Assembly (NCBI GenBank): GCA_002633315.1 | Contig: NWBN01000032.1 | Location: 4,050-68,049 of the forward strand | Direction of reading: 5' to 3' | Length of the DNA stretch: 64,000 nucleotides | Source of the DNA: Bacteroidales bacterium Phil6 | Lineage (GTDB): Bacteria; Bacteroidota; Bacteroidia; Bacteroidales; F082 | Part shown: one piece after another, positions 17,779 through 26,523 of the stretch | Layout: each line of letters opens with the position of its first letter | Position numbering within the stretch: position 1 is the stretch's first letter | The notes under the pieces: generated by a model | What the model was told of the DNA's origin: nothing | The model's database searches: none | The model's input: only the letters and a program-made list of their open reading frames with translations | Program-made: the position numbers and the translations under genes

Positions 17779-18080
17779 CAAGTATACATATACGAAAAGA
17801 CAGGATGGAGCATTCCTGTCTTTTTAGTTTACATTTGATTACATGTTAATTAGTTCGATATGAAACCTTTCAACCTGATAATGATATATTGTAAAGTTAA
17901 AGTATTATGTCTGGTAAATAATAGAACCATTCGTGCTATCAAAATTAATAATTACTACGAACGGTGAAAGAATTGCTTTAAGATTTAATCTGTAAAAATC
18001 GCCATTTCACATTCTGATTTTTGTATAAAAATCGCCAATTAAAAAAATATGATTATCTTTGCACTATAATTTATCAAGGT
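17779..18080 (+). terminator. Gap with terminator (17795-17825) and ATPase leader
   Basis: An 11 bp stem (17795-17805 with 17814-17824, loop 8) merges into a T-run at 17821-17825, a good terminator after rteC. Further on, two copies of TAAAAATCGCCA-like sequence occur near 17992-18040. TATCTTTG at 18054-18061 is a likely -7 box for the ATPase gene at 18081. No TTTG lies at the standard distance from it. Confidence 0.65.
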
Positions 18081-19211
18081 ATGGAAACAGTAAATAGAAT
18101 ACTTCAAGAGAAGATTACAGCACGAATCGCGCCCAATAAAGCAGTATTGATTTTTGGTGCTCGCCGTGTTGGTAAAACGGTAATGATGCGTAAAATTGTG
18201 GACAACTATTCAGGTAGGACGATGATGCTCAACGGCGAAGACTACGATACATTAGCACTATTGGAGAATCGCTCAATTGCAAATTACCGGCATTTATTGG
18301 ATGGTATTGATTTGCTGGCTATTGATGAGGCACAGAATATACCACAAATCGGTAGTATTCTGAAGTTGATAGTTGATGAAATACCGGGAATAAGCGTCTT
18401 GGCAAGTGGTTCTTCGTCATTCGATTTACTGAATAAGACTGGTGAACCGTTGGTTGGTCGCAGTACGCAATTTTTACTTGCCCCTTTTTCGCAACGGGAA
18501 ATAGCGCAAATAGAAACTCCATTTGAAACTCGTCAGAATCTCGAAGCCCGTTTAATTTACGGTTCATATCCTGAAGTAGTAATGATGGAGAACTATGAAC
18601 GTAAAACAGACTACCTACGCGATATTGTCGGTGCATACCTGCTTAAAGATATCTTAGCAATTGACGGTCTAAAAAATTCGAGTAAGATGCGCGATTTGCT
18701 GCGATTGATAGCTTTTCAGTTGGGCAGCGAAGTTTCTTACGATGAGTTAGGTAAACAGCTCGGTATGAGCAAAACAACGGTTGAAAAATATCTTGACCTC
18801 TTGGAGAAAGTATTCGTTATATATCGTCTTGGGGCTTACTCGCGCAATCTTCGCAAGGAGGTGACGAAAGCCGGGAAGTGGTATTTCTATGATAATGGCA
18901 TTCGAAATGCGATTATAGGGGCTTTTTCACCATTGGCTATTCGACAGGATGTCGGTGCATTGTGGGAGAACTACATCATTGGAGAGCGTCGTAAGGCGAA
19001 TTTCAACGAAGGACTGCATAAGGAGTTCTATTTCTGGCGCACTTACGATAAGCAAGAAATCGACTTGATCGAAGAGAGTGCAGACAGTTTGACGGCTATG
19101 GAGTTCAAATGGGGCAATAAGATACCTAATATACCGAAAGTGTTTCAAGAAGCATATCCACATGCTGAGTTTCATGTGGTGAACAGGGATAACTATTTGG
19201 AGTTCGTATAA
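18081..19211 (+). CDS. AAA family ATPase with DUF4143-like C-terminus
   Basis: A 376-residue cytoplasmic ATPase of the AAA_14/DUF4143 type. The P-loop is GARRVGKT (about residues 27-34) and the Walker B is LLAIDEAQ near 80. An arginine-rich sensor region and a winged-helix segment (YDELGKQLGMSKTTVEKYLD) follow. The C-terminal DUF4143 part contains EIDLIEES and EFKWG, which resemble a PD-(D/E)XK-like core. The ATG at 18081 is preferred over the upstream TTG because the TATCTTTG box lies between them. Such proteins are very common in Bacteroidota and their function is not settled. This is the only apparently intact plus-strand gene of the island. Confidence 0.87.
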   Translation: METVNRILQEKITARIAPNKAVLIFGARRVGKTVMMRKIVDNYSGRTMMLNGEDYDTLALLENRSIANYRHLLDGIDLLAIDEAQNIPQIGSILKLIVDEIPGISVLASGSSSFDLLNKTGEPLVGRSTQFLLAPFSQREIAQIETPFETRQNLEARLIYGSYPEVVMMENYERKTDYLRDIVGAYLLKDILAIDGLKNSSKMRDLLRLIAFQLGSEVSYDELGKQLGMSKTTVEKYLDLLEKVFVIYRLGAYSRNLRKEVTKAGKWYFYDNGIRNAIIGAFSPLAIRQDVGALWENYIIGERRKANFNEGLHKEFYFWRTYDKQEIDLIEESADSLTAMEFKWGNKIPNIPKVFQEAYPHAEFHVVNRDNYLEFV

Positions 19212-19231
19212 GAAGAAAGGATTATAGAAAT

Positions 19232-19813
19232 ATGTATTTAAGTCGATTGCATATCAGTAAGCTCAGGGTGTTCGATGATATCACTTTGTATTTCAAGAAT
19301 GGTATAAACATCCTGATTGGAGAAAATAATTCGGGGAAAACCGCTATTATAGATGCTTTACGTATATGTCTCGGCTGTGGCAAACCAGACAATTATATTT
19401 ACGTACAAGAAAGCGATTTACATGTCAATCCGGAAAATCCTTCAGAAATCAATACAGTCATACAATTTGACTTGATATTTGAATTTGGAGATGCCCCGAT
19501 TGAAAGAGAGTGCTTTTATGATTTTATATCGCAAGATAAAGAAAATCCGGCCAAGCAAACCATAGTTCGGGATATGAAGAAAGAATCGGGAAAATATCCT
19601 CGTAACGGCGGTTTAGTAACTCAATGGCGTGGGGAAACCTGCAATACTTACCACCCTGTATCAACCGCCCGGAAGTGGAGCAAGGCGGAAGAACTGGAAC
19701 GCTTGAAACAGGAATGCAAGGACTTGCAGCAGCGGATTGACGAGGCACTCAAGGAAGCCGAGCGTCCGCAGTCCGAAGTTTCCGAAGAAGAAAATACTGT
19801 CAGGGCAGCCTGA
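19232..19813 (+). pseudogene. OLD-family ATPase N-terminus fused to unrelated mobile-element tail
   Basis: Residues 1 to about 118 are the start of an OLD/RecF-type ATPase: MYLSRLHISKLRVFDDITL, then the P-loop GENNSGKT (about residues 31-38). Full-length proteins of this type have several hundred more residues with a TOPRIM nuclease. From about residue 120 the composition becomes GC-rich and the sequence changes to a charged coiled-coil-like tail (ARKWSKAEELERLKQECKD) that I cannot place. It is probably the end of a conjugative-transposon gene. The join lies near 19560-19600. The ATPase remnant lacks its nuclease and is not expected to work. Confidence 0.7.
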
Positions 19814-19839
19814 CCATGATTCATTGATTTAACCTTTTA

Positions 19840-20005
19840 CCTGTCCGGGCGTGATGATCGGGCAGGTTTTCCTATGTTCCGACTTACCGGGGCCCGGCTG
19901 GCTTTTATAGCCTGGCATCTGCCTTTTTTATCCTCCTTTTCCCTCTCTCCGCAATAAAGCAATAAAGGGTGTAAATCAAGCATTTGAAAGATTTACACCC
20001 TTTTT
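19840..20005 (+). terminator. Two terminator hairpins in the 318-base gap
   Basis: The first has an 8 bp stem (19840-19847 with 19859-19866, one G-U) followed by TTTT. The second has a perfect 14 bp stem (19964-19977 with 19990-20003) continuing into T, and it could work from either side, also ending the minus-strand gene at 20132. The rest of 19814-20131 shows no gene and looks like the 3' end of an integrated element. Confidence 0.7.
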
Positions 20006-20131
20006 CCACCCAATAATATAAAGTTGGAGGATATAAAATAGGTCAAGTGACTTTATATTTTCCAATAAGCCGCTATCTCTTTTATAATGACATTAAACTA
20101 GCAAAAAAAGATCAATAGGATTATAATATGT

Positions 20132-20950
20132 TTAATTTTGTCTTTTATGTTCTATATAACTTGTATTCTCAAGATAGTATATTGCCTCCCCTCTATCTCC
20201 ATTTTCCAAATCAGTTAATTCGATCTTAAATATTTTATAGGGTAGTGTTGTCGTTTTTTTAGGTTCACTTACTGTTATATAGTAAGCTATTCCGTATTCA
20301 GTTTCTTCATAATATTCTTTTATTTGCTGTTTCATCAAAACATCCACGCTTTCTCCATCAATCCATACTTTTATGCCTACCTTATCAATTGTTGGAGCTA
20401 TGTTATCACATTTGGCCGCATCTGCAGATGACTTTTGAGCAATATTTGACAAATCCTCATTATGTTGAGCGTTTTTTATGCCTCTATTTGTAAGAAATCT
20501 TGTTAAGCTCATAGGACGGACATAGATCTGATAGGCTGGTACACCTCCGGGGATTTGAAAAGCGTGCATTCCGTATGCTTCCATTCGGTTATATTGTATA
20601 TTTAAAGTTGTATCTCTGTCTGCAATAAAATTCCAACCCCAAAACTCCAGTCTCAGATCCTCACTATTTGTTCCCACTTTCATTGTATGAGGATAAGTAT
20701 CCATATCTATAGCACCTATGTTGCTATATTTGCCTTTTGGTATATTTATTTGATATTTCCCTTTTTCGTCAGTTTTAGTCTCAAAGAGAACATCAAAATT
20801 TGAATTTTGGAACATAACAGAACAATTATCAATAGGATTCCCGTTATAGTCAGAAACTTTTCCTGTTATTGTTACCAGGTCTTTTTGCTTTTGTGCATTA
20901 ATTGTTGAATTCAAACCGAAAAACAGAAGTAAAATACTTAATAATTTCAT
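20132..20950 (-). CDS. Secreted protein with carboxypeptidase-like regulatory domain
   Basis: A 272-residue protein with a signal peptide (MKLLSILLLFFGLNSTINAQ) and then a beta-sandwich of the carboxypeptidase-regulatory type at about residues 27-85 (ITGKVSDYNGNPIDNCSV, DEKGKYQINIPKGKY). The remaining 180 residues are not recognised. It is probably periplasmic or surface-associated. It lies inside the island as cargo between the conjugative-transposon fossil and the IS256-type remnant, and appears intact. It lacks a TonB plug or barrel, so it is not a truncated receptor of normal type. Confidence 0.75.
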   Translation of the reverse strand: MKLLSILLLFFGLNSTINAQKQKDLVTITGKVSDYNGNPIDNCSVMFQNSNFDVLFETKTDEKGKYQINIPKGKYSNIGAIDMDTYPHTMKVGTNSEDLRLEFWGWNFIADRDTTLNIQYNRMEAYGMHAFQIPGGVPAYQIYVRPMSLTRFLTNRGIKNAQHNEDLSNIAQKSSADAAKCDNIAPTIDKVGIKVWIDGESVDVLMKQQIKEYYEETEYGIAYYITVSEPKKTTTLPYKIFKIELTDLENGDRGEAIYYLENTSYIEHKRQN

Positions 20951-21020
20951 TGCGTTTATTATTTTAGGTTATAAGCAGTTATTTAATTCATGATTTCAAT
21001 CGTTTAGACTGAAGGAAAAT

Positions 21021-21993
21021 GGTAGTGTTTCAAAAAGTGTGTAATTGAGATTCATATTTAGACTGCAAATATATACATTTTTTTAATTTGTCAAATAATT
21101 GTCAGAGCAGATCGCAAAGACTTGCCGAAGCGGGCTGCTCTGACAATAACTTTTTATTCCTCCCATCTGAATTTCTTATCTTCCATCTTGAACAATGGTA
21201 TCTTGTATTCATAACTTTTTCTCGTCATCGCCACATGTCCCAACAACAATATCGTTGATTCCGGATCAGGTAACGCCCCTCTCATTTTCGTTGTCCTTTT
21301 ATAATCTCTGTTTAGTCTCTCTATCCAATTGGTCGTGTATATCATACTTCTTATTTTATAATGATAATCCAAATATGTGAAATAATAAACATTCCTCTCA
21401 TTGTTCATCTTATTTCCAAAAACAGGATAATATTCTTTCCATTTCATGCAGAACTCTTTCCATCTTTCCATTCCTGCTGCTTTCGTATCATTTTTATCAT
21501 CCCAGCTGAATACTTCTTCTCTTGCATATTCAAACATTCGGCTCACCTGACTCTTGCTATATCTCTCTCCATATATTTCTCCGAATAATTCTCCTACCTG
21601 CTCCGTCGTTAATCCGGCTCCATATAATCTAAATGCTATCTGCTTGGCTTCTTCTTACTGGTCTTTCAGTAATCCTAATATTACAGGATAAAAGTTTCCG
21701 TTTCGTGTTCGTGGAACTTTCAACACCAACATCCTGCCTCGTCCATACGTCTTTCGATACCTGTATCCATTACTCATGTCTTTGCTTGTGAGATTATGTC
21801 CTTCCCTTTCCGCCTTCATCAGTATCTCAAGACTTATTTTCAGTATTTCTTCTATTCCTTTTCCTTCTTTGATTATCTTTTCAATAATTTCGTATCTGTG
21901 CTCCTGTGTAAAATTCTTGTTTTGTTTTTTAAAAAAATTTAACTACTATAAAAATATTAAACTTTGAATTTTACACACTTTTTGGACAGTATC
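21021..21993 (-). mobile_element. IS256-family (mutator) element, internally deleted
   Basis: The left end GGTAGTGTTTCAAAAAGTG and the right end (reverse strand GATACTGTCCAAAAAGTG) form terminal inverted repeats of about 24 bases with a few mismatches. The length of 973 bases compares with about 1.3 kb for complete elements. No matching 8-9 base target duplication is seen at the ends. The left inverted repeat recurs in opposite orientation at 184-210. The right end touches the right copy of the flanking repeat at 21994. Confidence 0.75.
21154..21945 (-). pseudogene. Mutator-type transposase remnant with stop and lost DDE core
   Basis: One frame gives an N-terminal part ending GNFYPVILGLLKDQ, an in-frame TAA near 21658-21660, then EEAKQIAFRLYGAGLTTEQ and SQVSRMFEYAREEVFSW. 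It then jumps directly to the C-terminal block YTTNWIERLNRDYKRTTKMR. The roughly 150 residues in between, which hold the catalytic DDE centre in this family, are absent although the frame continues. No in-frame ATG is present at the N-terminus. It is inactive, but a related transposase could move the element in trans. Confidence 0.82.
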
Positions 21994-22104
21994 TTTTTTT
22001 AATTACTGTCCTAATAAATATATCTATTAGATGGTTTGTTTGTATTTTTATTTGAAGATAAAGCCATTTTGTTCTTGCGACAAAATGGCTTTGTTTTTAA
22101 TGTC
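21994..22104 (+). repeat. Right copy of ~112 bp direct repeat
   Basis: 111 bases matching 15449-15561. The hairpin arms are conserved, but the loop (22074-22078) is CTTGC, the reverse complement of GCAAG in the left copy. One base of the right arm also differs. It lies between the IS256-type end and the stop codon of the minus-strand lipoprotein gene, where it can act as a terminator. Confidence 0.9.
22060..22098. terminator. Terminator in right repeat copy
   Basis: Arms 22060-22073 and 22079-22092, loop CTTGC, followed by GTTTTT on the plus strand. The minus strand has a shorter T tract, and the hairpin could also end the lipoprotein transcript. Confidence 0.7.
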
Positions 22105-22135
22105 AAATAATAATGATGATTGACATCAAATAGTA

Positions 22136-23359
22136 TTATTTTAATGTCCATCCGTTAGTCCAATCGTTATCGGAAGGTACTGCGCCCTGATAGGCGGCGT
22201 TGTCAAAAAAGTCGTCGGACAGTGTTTTGCCGTTGCCTAATGTGCCTACATAGCAATTGCTGAGAGTGATGTCGGCATTTATACTGTTAGTTCCGTCGGC
22301 AAGGAACATCGCCTCAGAATAACCGTTGTCTTCGCTTGTAATGGTGTTCTCAAGAGTGATATATTCAAGTTTGGAGATGCCGTTGATAAGGCTCGTCTCC
22401 GTTTCATTGGTTTCTGTAGTGATACACATCGGTTTGCCTTTTACGATAGTGTTATAAATCTCAGCTTCTGTCCCGGCACGAAGACGTATGCCTCTTTTCC
22501 CGTCAGCAGAATTGTTTCCTACAAGAGTGAGGTTGGACAAGACAGGGTGGGAGACAGGTGTGGCTGAGAAGTTGTCGCTGCTGTTGTCAGCTTCTATCAA
22601 GGCATCGCAGTCATAACCCAAGATGTCTTTTGTCGGCTGGTATGCTACAAGATATTGTCCTTTGCCGCACCATCCCTGAGTCCAGTCGAAAGAGTCGTCG
22701 CTGTTGCCGAAAGAGACGAGATATTTGACATTTACAGTACCGCCGAACCATTCGAAACCGTCGTCGGAACCCATGTAAGCCTGCAGATATTCCACTGTAG
22801 TGCCATTGCCGACTCCGTAAAAGGTGAATCCGTTGGCTTCTTTTTCTTCCGAGAAGTTATATCCCGCATATTCTATCCTTATATATCGCAATATTCCGGA
22901 AATGTCATCGACAATGTTTCCTCCGTATGTGGCATCACCGATTTCGGAAATAGCTGTACCACTGACATTGACAGGCGCCTTGCCGCATATATGCAAACCT
23001 CCCCATGCTCCGTATTCTTTCTTCTCCGATGTCATGATGATAGGGTTTTCTGCTGTGCCAGTAGCTTCAATTTTAGCTCCTTGCTCAACCAAAATATAAT
23101 CTACAATGTTGTCGTCTATGGCTTCAATTGTGACACCTTCTTCTATGGTAAGTGTAACGCCGCTTTTTACATGATACCCGCCTGACAGCTTATAAATATT
23201 GCCGCTTTTTAATGTCTTGTTGACTGTTAATTCTCCACTGAGAGTTTTCTCTTCGGGAACTACAGGTGTCGGATCGTCTTTTTTGTTGTTGCATGAACTT
23301 AACATTGTCATACCTAAAGCGATGATTATTGTCGCTACATTGAATAATCTTTTTTTCAT
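22136..23359 (-). CDS. Beta-helix lipoprotein partnered with TonB receptor
   Basis: A 407-residue lipoprotein (lipobox LSSC, Cys 23). After a short linker it has repeated short beta-strands typical of a right-handed parallel beta-helix, with phrases such as VKSGVTLTIEEGVTIEA, DDGFEWFGGTVNVKYLV and DDSFDWTQGWCGKGQYLV. No enzymatic motif is clear. It follows the TonB-dependent receptor gene by 35 bases and is surely co-transcribed. By analogy with other receptor-lipoprotein pairs it may sit on the cell surface and help capture the ligand. The ligand is unknown. Confidence 0.85.
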   Translation of the reverse strand: MKKRLFNVATIIIALGMTMLSSCNNKKDDPTPVVPEEKTLSGELTVNKTLKSGNIYKLSGGYHVKSGVTLTIEEGVTIEAIDDNIVDYILVEQGAKIEATGTAENPIIMTSEKKEYGAWGGLHICGKAPVNVSGTAISEIGDATYGGNIVDDISGILRYIRIEYAGYNFSEEKEANGFTFYGVGNGTTVEYLQAYMGSDDGFEWFGGTVNVKYLVSFGNSDDSFDWTQGWCGKGQYLVAYQPTKDILGYDCDALIEADNSSDNFSATPVSHPVLSNLTLVGNNSADGKRGIRLRAGTEAEIYNTIVKGKPMCITTETNETETSLINGISKLEYITLENTITSEDNGYSEAMFLADGTNSINADITLSNCYVGTLGNGKTLSDDFFDNAAYQGAVPSDNDWTNGWTLK

Positions 23360-23394
23360 AAGTTTAATGATTTAAATGAGTCAATGATTTTTTA

Positions 23395-26094
23395 TTAAAT
23401 GTTTATTCCTATTCCTATTTCAAATTTTGTCTTGTATTGATAACTTTCCACTTCTTTTATCTCTCCGCTGCCTTTGATTCTTTGTGTAAATCTGATGTTG
23501 GTGTTAAACAAATCTTTTATTTTCAATTTTATGGAACAATATTTGTTTATTCTCAGGTTGCCATTGAAATCTATTGTACTTACTGCTTCCTGCATCACAT
23601 TTTCAATTCCGTTTATGCCGACAGTATGTATCCTTGGTCCCTGTAGGTTGTACATAAGGCTCATTTGTAGAATCTTGTTTTCCGAGAATTGTTTGTTGTA
23701 TGAAATGTCGGCATTGAGAAGGTATGGCGATGCACCTTGAAGAAATCTGCTGTAATCAGTATAGACACCGTTTTCAGGCAATATGACATTGGTATATATC
23801 AATGAGGCATTGATACCTAATGAGAGTGCGGTTAAGATACTCTTTCTCAAATCTATTTCCACACCTGCTGCAATACCGTCATCAGCATTGAGGAAAGTGT
23901 TTACAGCCGAACCGCCGGCAAGTTCCTGGACTCTTTCTATGGGATTTTCAAGCCATTTGAAATATCCGGTGATGGAAAACATGTTTTTGTTGTCGGCAGA
24001 ATATATGTCGTATCGTAAGTCTATATTGTAATTGTAGCCGTTTTCGATGTTTTCATTACCCCTTATCTCATCGCTGCCAAAAGATTCTTTGTAAAGAAAC
24101 GGTGCCATCTCGATAAATCCTGGACGTGTCACAGTACGTGAGAAAGAAAATCTTATGTTACTGTTGTTGAATATATTGTACTTTATGTTGAAACATGGGA
24201 AAAAGTCGTTGCTGCCAAGATTTGACATTTTCTCAACGGAAGCATCGTTCCAATATCTTACCCATTGTTCTGAATGCTCGAAACGAATGCCGGCAGATAA
24301 TTGCCATTGTATGTTTATGTCGTAAACGGCTTCACCAAATGCAGCCATTACGTCAGAACCGGCAAAATAATCGAATCGAGGCTGATAGTCTTTGGTGATA
24401 ATAATGTTGCCGTTTGCTATGTTCTCATGATTGAGAAAGGCATCAGTATTGTATAGTTCGTTTATGTCATGCAATGTGACATTCAAATTGTTGGTGTTAT
24501 AGTAAAATCTTGTCGAAGTGTAATCACGTTTTTTGATTTTGTAACTTACACCGGCATTTGTTTTGATTTTATGTGTTCCTTTATCGTTGATTCTGAGGTC
24601 GGCTACGGCTTCATGTTCATCCAATTCTCCGAAATATCGCATAGTCTCCTGTTGGTTTAAAGAAAACAACGTGAAGATACTGTCGTAATCTCTGTACATC
24701 ACCTGTCGTCTGTCAGGCTCATCGCTGCCGGTGCTGCTGAAAGCACCGCTCCAGTTTATTTCATAACGGTTGTTTAACGAATGTGTCCCACGTATTTGGT
24801 TTGTTAACAATTTGTTAACATGCAATACGCTGTTGCTTCCGATCAACCTGTTTCCTTCATCGTCTGTTCCTCTTCTGAATTTATAATTATCACTTGCGTT
24901 TCTTGCATAAAATAATGTGTAGTTGATATTGTTGTCGTCGTTTCTTGCAAAACCTGCATTAAATAATGATGCTATGTTGAGTTCCTGAGTGTAACTGTCT
25001 GATGTAAACTCATTCATCAATGCTCCTTGGGCATTATATGTGGCTTTGTAAACCTGAGGAGTGGTGTTGTATTCGTTTCCGATACTTGCAGATGCAACAA
25101 TACCTAATTTACCTGACTTTATTTTGAACTCTCTTCCGGCACTTATCGACCCTCCGAATTCCGAGAGTAATGCTCCGGTATGTTTAATGTTGAATATCGT
25201 GCCAAAAGGGTCTTCTTCTTTTACATATTCTCCAAACTGTTGATATGTCATGTCTTTTATTTCTTGAGACAAGTTGTTTGTTTTCCATAATCCCATTATT
25301 TTGTCGCTTTGATAAAACTCGTTGAAGACTGTATTTATCCTTCCTCCAATATTGAAAGATAGATTTATGAACGGTTCTTCTGCAAAATCTTTGGTGTTGA
25401 TGTCTATGTAGGCGCCGGAATAATCTGCAAAATTACCGGCTTCAAATACTTTTACTACAGTGATATTTTGGATGGTCGATGAATGAAAGAGGTCTAATGG
25501 AATAAGTTTGTTGTCCGGATTAGGGGATGCTATTGGCATTCCGTTTAATGCAGTAAGACTGTAACGATCGCCTAATCCTCTAACTATCAGTTGACTCGAC
25601 TGTGCGATGGATATTCCCGGCAGTTTTTTTACGCCGTCGGCAACAGTAGAGATGCCTTTTCTGCTCATCTCTTTGGCTCCCATGTTTTCAATAGCAACAT
25701 TGGACTCCTGTCTGCTCTTTAACAAAGTTATCTCACTCTCATTATCTCTTCTCGCAACAATTACAACTTCTGATAAGAGTTTTTCATCTTCTTCCATCTC
25801 AATGTCCATTGTGATGTCACCTGTAATATTTACGTCTTCCTTTCTTACGGTTTTATACGACACATAACGTATTATTAAGGTGTAAATCCCTGATTCCAGG
25901 TTTTTTAATTCATAATTGCCGTCCAAATCAGTGACAGTGCCGATATTACTGCCTTCTATCTGTATAGTTACACCTATTAAGGCTTCTTTACTGTTTTTAT
26001 CTTTGACAGTTCCTTTTATTGATGCTGCCTTAATCGTACAGAGGTAAAGCATTAAAGCAATAAGAAAAGTTGTTTTGATGTAAATCGCTCGCAT
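23395..26094 (-). CDS. TonB-dependent outer-membrane receptor
   Basis: 899 residues with a signal peptide (1 to about 24), then a carboxypeptidase-regulatory-like domain (about 25-105, SIKGTVKDKNSKEALIGVT), a plug domain (about 125-230, with LIVRGLGDRYSLTALNGMP) and a long beta-barrel ending in alternating aromatic residues (YQYKTKFEIGIGINI). It imports a ligand across the outer membrane using TonB energy. It is the first gene of a two-gene operon with the beta-helix lipoprotein. It is not paired with a SusD homologue, so it is not a classical glycan locus. The substrate cannot be assigned. Confidence 0.93.
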   Translation of the reverse strand: MRAIYIKTTFLIALMLYLCTIKAASIKGTVKDKNSKEALIGVTIQIEGSNIGTVTDLDGNYELKNLESGIYTLIIRYVSYKTVRKEDVNITGDITMDIEMEEDEKLLSEVVIVARRDNESEITLLKSRQESNVAIENMGAKEMSRKGISTVADGVKKLPGISIAQSSQLIVRGLGDRYSLTALNGMPIASPNPDNKLIPLDLFHSSTIQNITVVKVFEAGNFADYSGAYIDINTKDFAEEPFINLSFNIGGRINTVFNEFYQSDKIMGLWKTNNLSQEIKDMTYQQFGEYVKEEDPFGTIFNIKHTGALLSEFGGSISAGREFKIKSGKLGIVASASIGNEYNTTPQVYKATYNAQGALMNEFTSDSYTQELNIASLFNAGFARNDDNNINYTLFYARNASDNYKFRRGTDDEGNRLIGSNSVLHVNKLLTNQIRGTHSLNNRYEINWSGAFSSTGSDEPDRRQVMYRDYDSIFTLFSLNQQETMRYFGELDEHEAVADLRINDKGTHKIKTNAGVSYKIKKRDYTSTRFYYNTNNLNVTLHDINELYNTDAFLNHENIANGNIIITKDYQPRFDYFAGSDVMAAFGEAVYDINIQWQLSAGIRFEHSEQWVRYWNDASVEKMSNLGSNDFFPCFNIKYNIFNNSNIRFSFSRTVTRPGFIEMAPFLYKESFGSDEIRGNENIENGYNYNIDLRYDIYSADNKNMFSITGYFKWLENPIERVQELAGGSAVNTFLNADDGIAAGVEIDLRKSILTALSLGINASLIYTNVILPENGVYTDYSRFLQGASPYLLNADISYNKQFSENKILQMSLMYNLQGPRIHTVGINGIENVMQEAVSTIDFNGNLRINKYCSIKLKIKDLFNTNIRFTQRIKGSGEIKEVESYQYKTKFEIGIGINI

Positions 26095-26442
26095 TTCATA
26101 TCTTTGTTTGACAGTGCAAAAAAAGATAAACGATGTTACGTTTATGATACGGTTAATAGAAGATGATGTTAAAGAATGATTAAAAATTGTTAAGAATTTA
26201 CACTTATATCATTGATAAATAATTGATTTGATGTGTTTTTATGTAAAAATCCATCAAAACCATGTAAGTATTTTTGTTCGAACTGAAAAAGATAGCATTT
26301 TTGATTAGTTTTTTCATGTCATGGCTCGAAGTTGAATATTTAATGATTAGTCTCGTTTGTTGTATTTCAGTTAGCATCATTTTAACTCTTATTCTATATT
26401 CTAAAAAAATTAAAAAATCATAAATCATATCTATAAAAAATG

Positions 26443-26450
26443 TAACTTTG
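26443..26450 (+). promoter_or_regulatory. Likely -7 box for typA
   Basis: TAACTTTG fits the Bacteroidota -7 element, 74 bases before the typA start. No TTTG box stands at the standard distance, so only half of the promoter is seen. Confidence 0.45.
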
Positions 26451-26523
26451 CACCCGTTTTCGGAAGAATGGGACAAGTTCTTTTAAATGGTGATAAAATA
26501 TTGAAAATCAAAATAATACTAAT

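Larger units (their letters stand above)
15562..21993. mobile_element. Decayed composite island between direct repeats
   Basis: About 6.4 kb of mixed origin lies between the two repeat copies. It holds a truncated IS1634-family transposase, a frameshifted rteC, a DUF4143-type ATPase, an OLD-like chimera, a secreted protein and an internally deleted IS256-family element. Base composition varies sharply inside it: the rteC part and the stretch near 19640-19900 are clearly GC-richer than the flanks. The right boundary coincides exactly with the end of the IS256-type inverted repeat. IS1634-family elements are known to make long, variable target duplications, so the flanking repeat may be such a footprint. 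Confidence 0.65.

Noticed and set aside
18021-18080. TTG start extending the DUF4143-type ATPase by 20 residues
   Set aside because: The likely -7 box TATCTTTG at 18054-18061 lies inside this extension, so translation should begin at ATG 18081.
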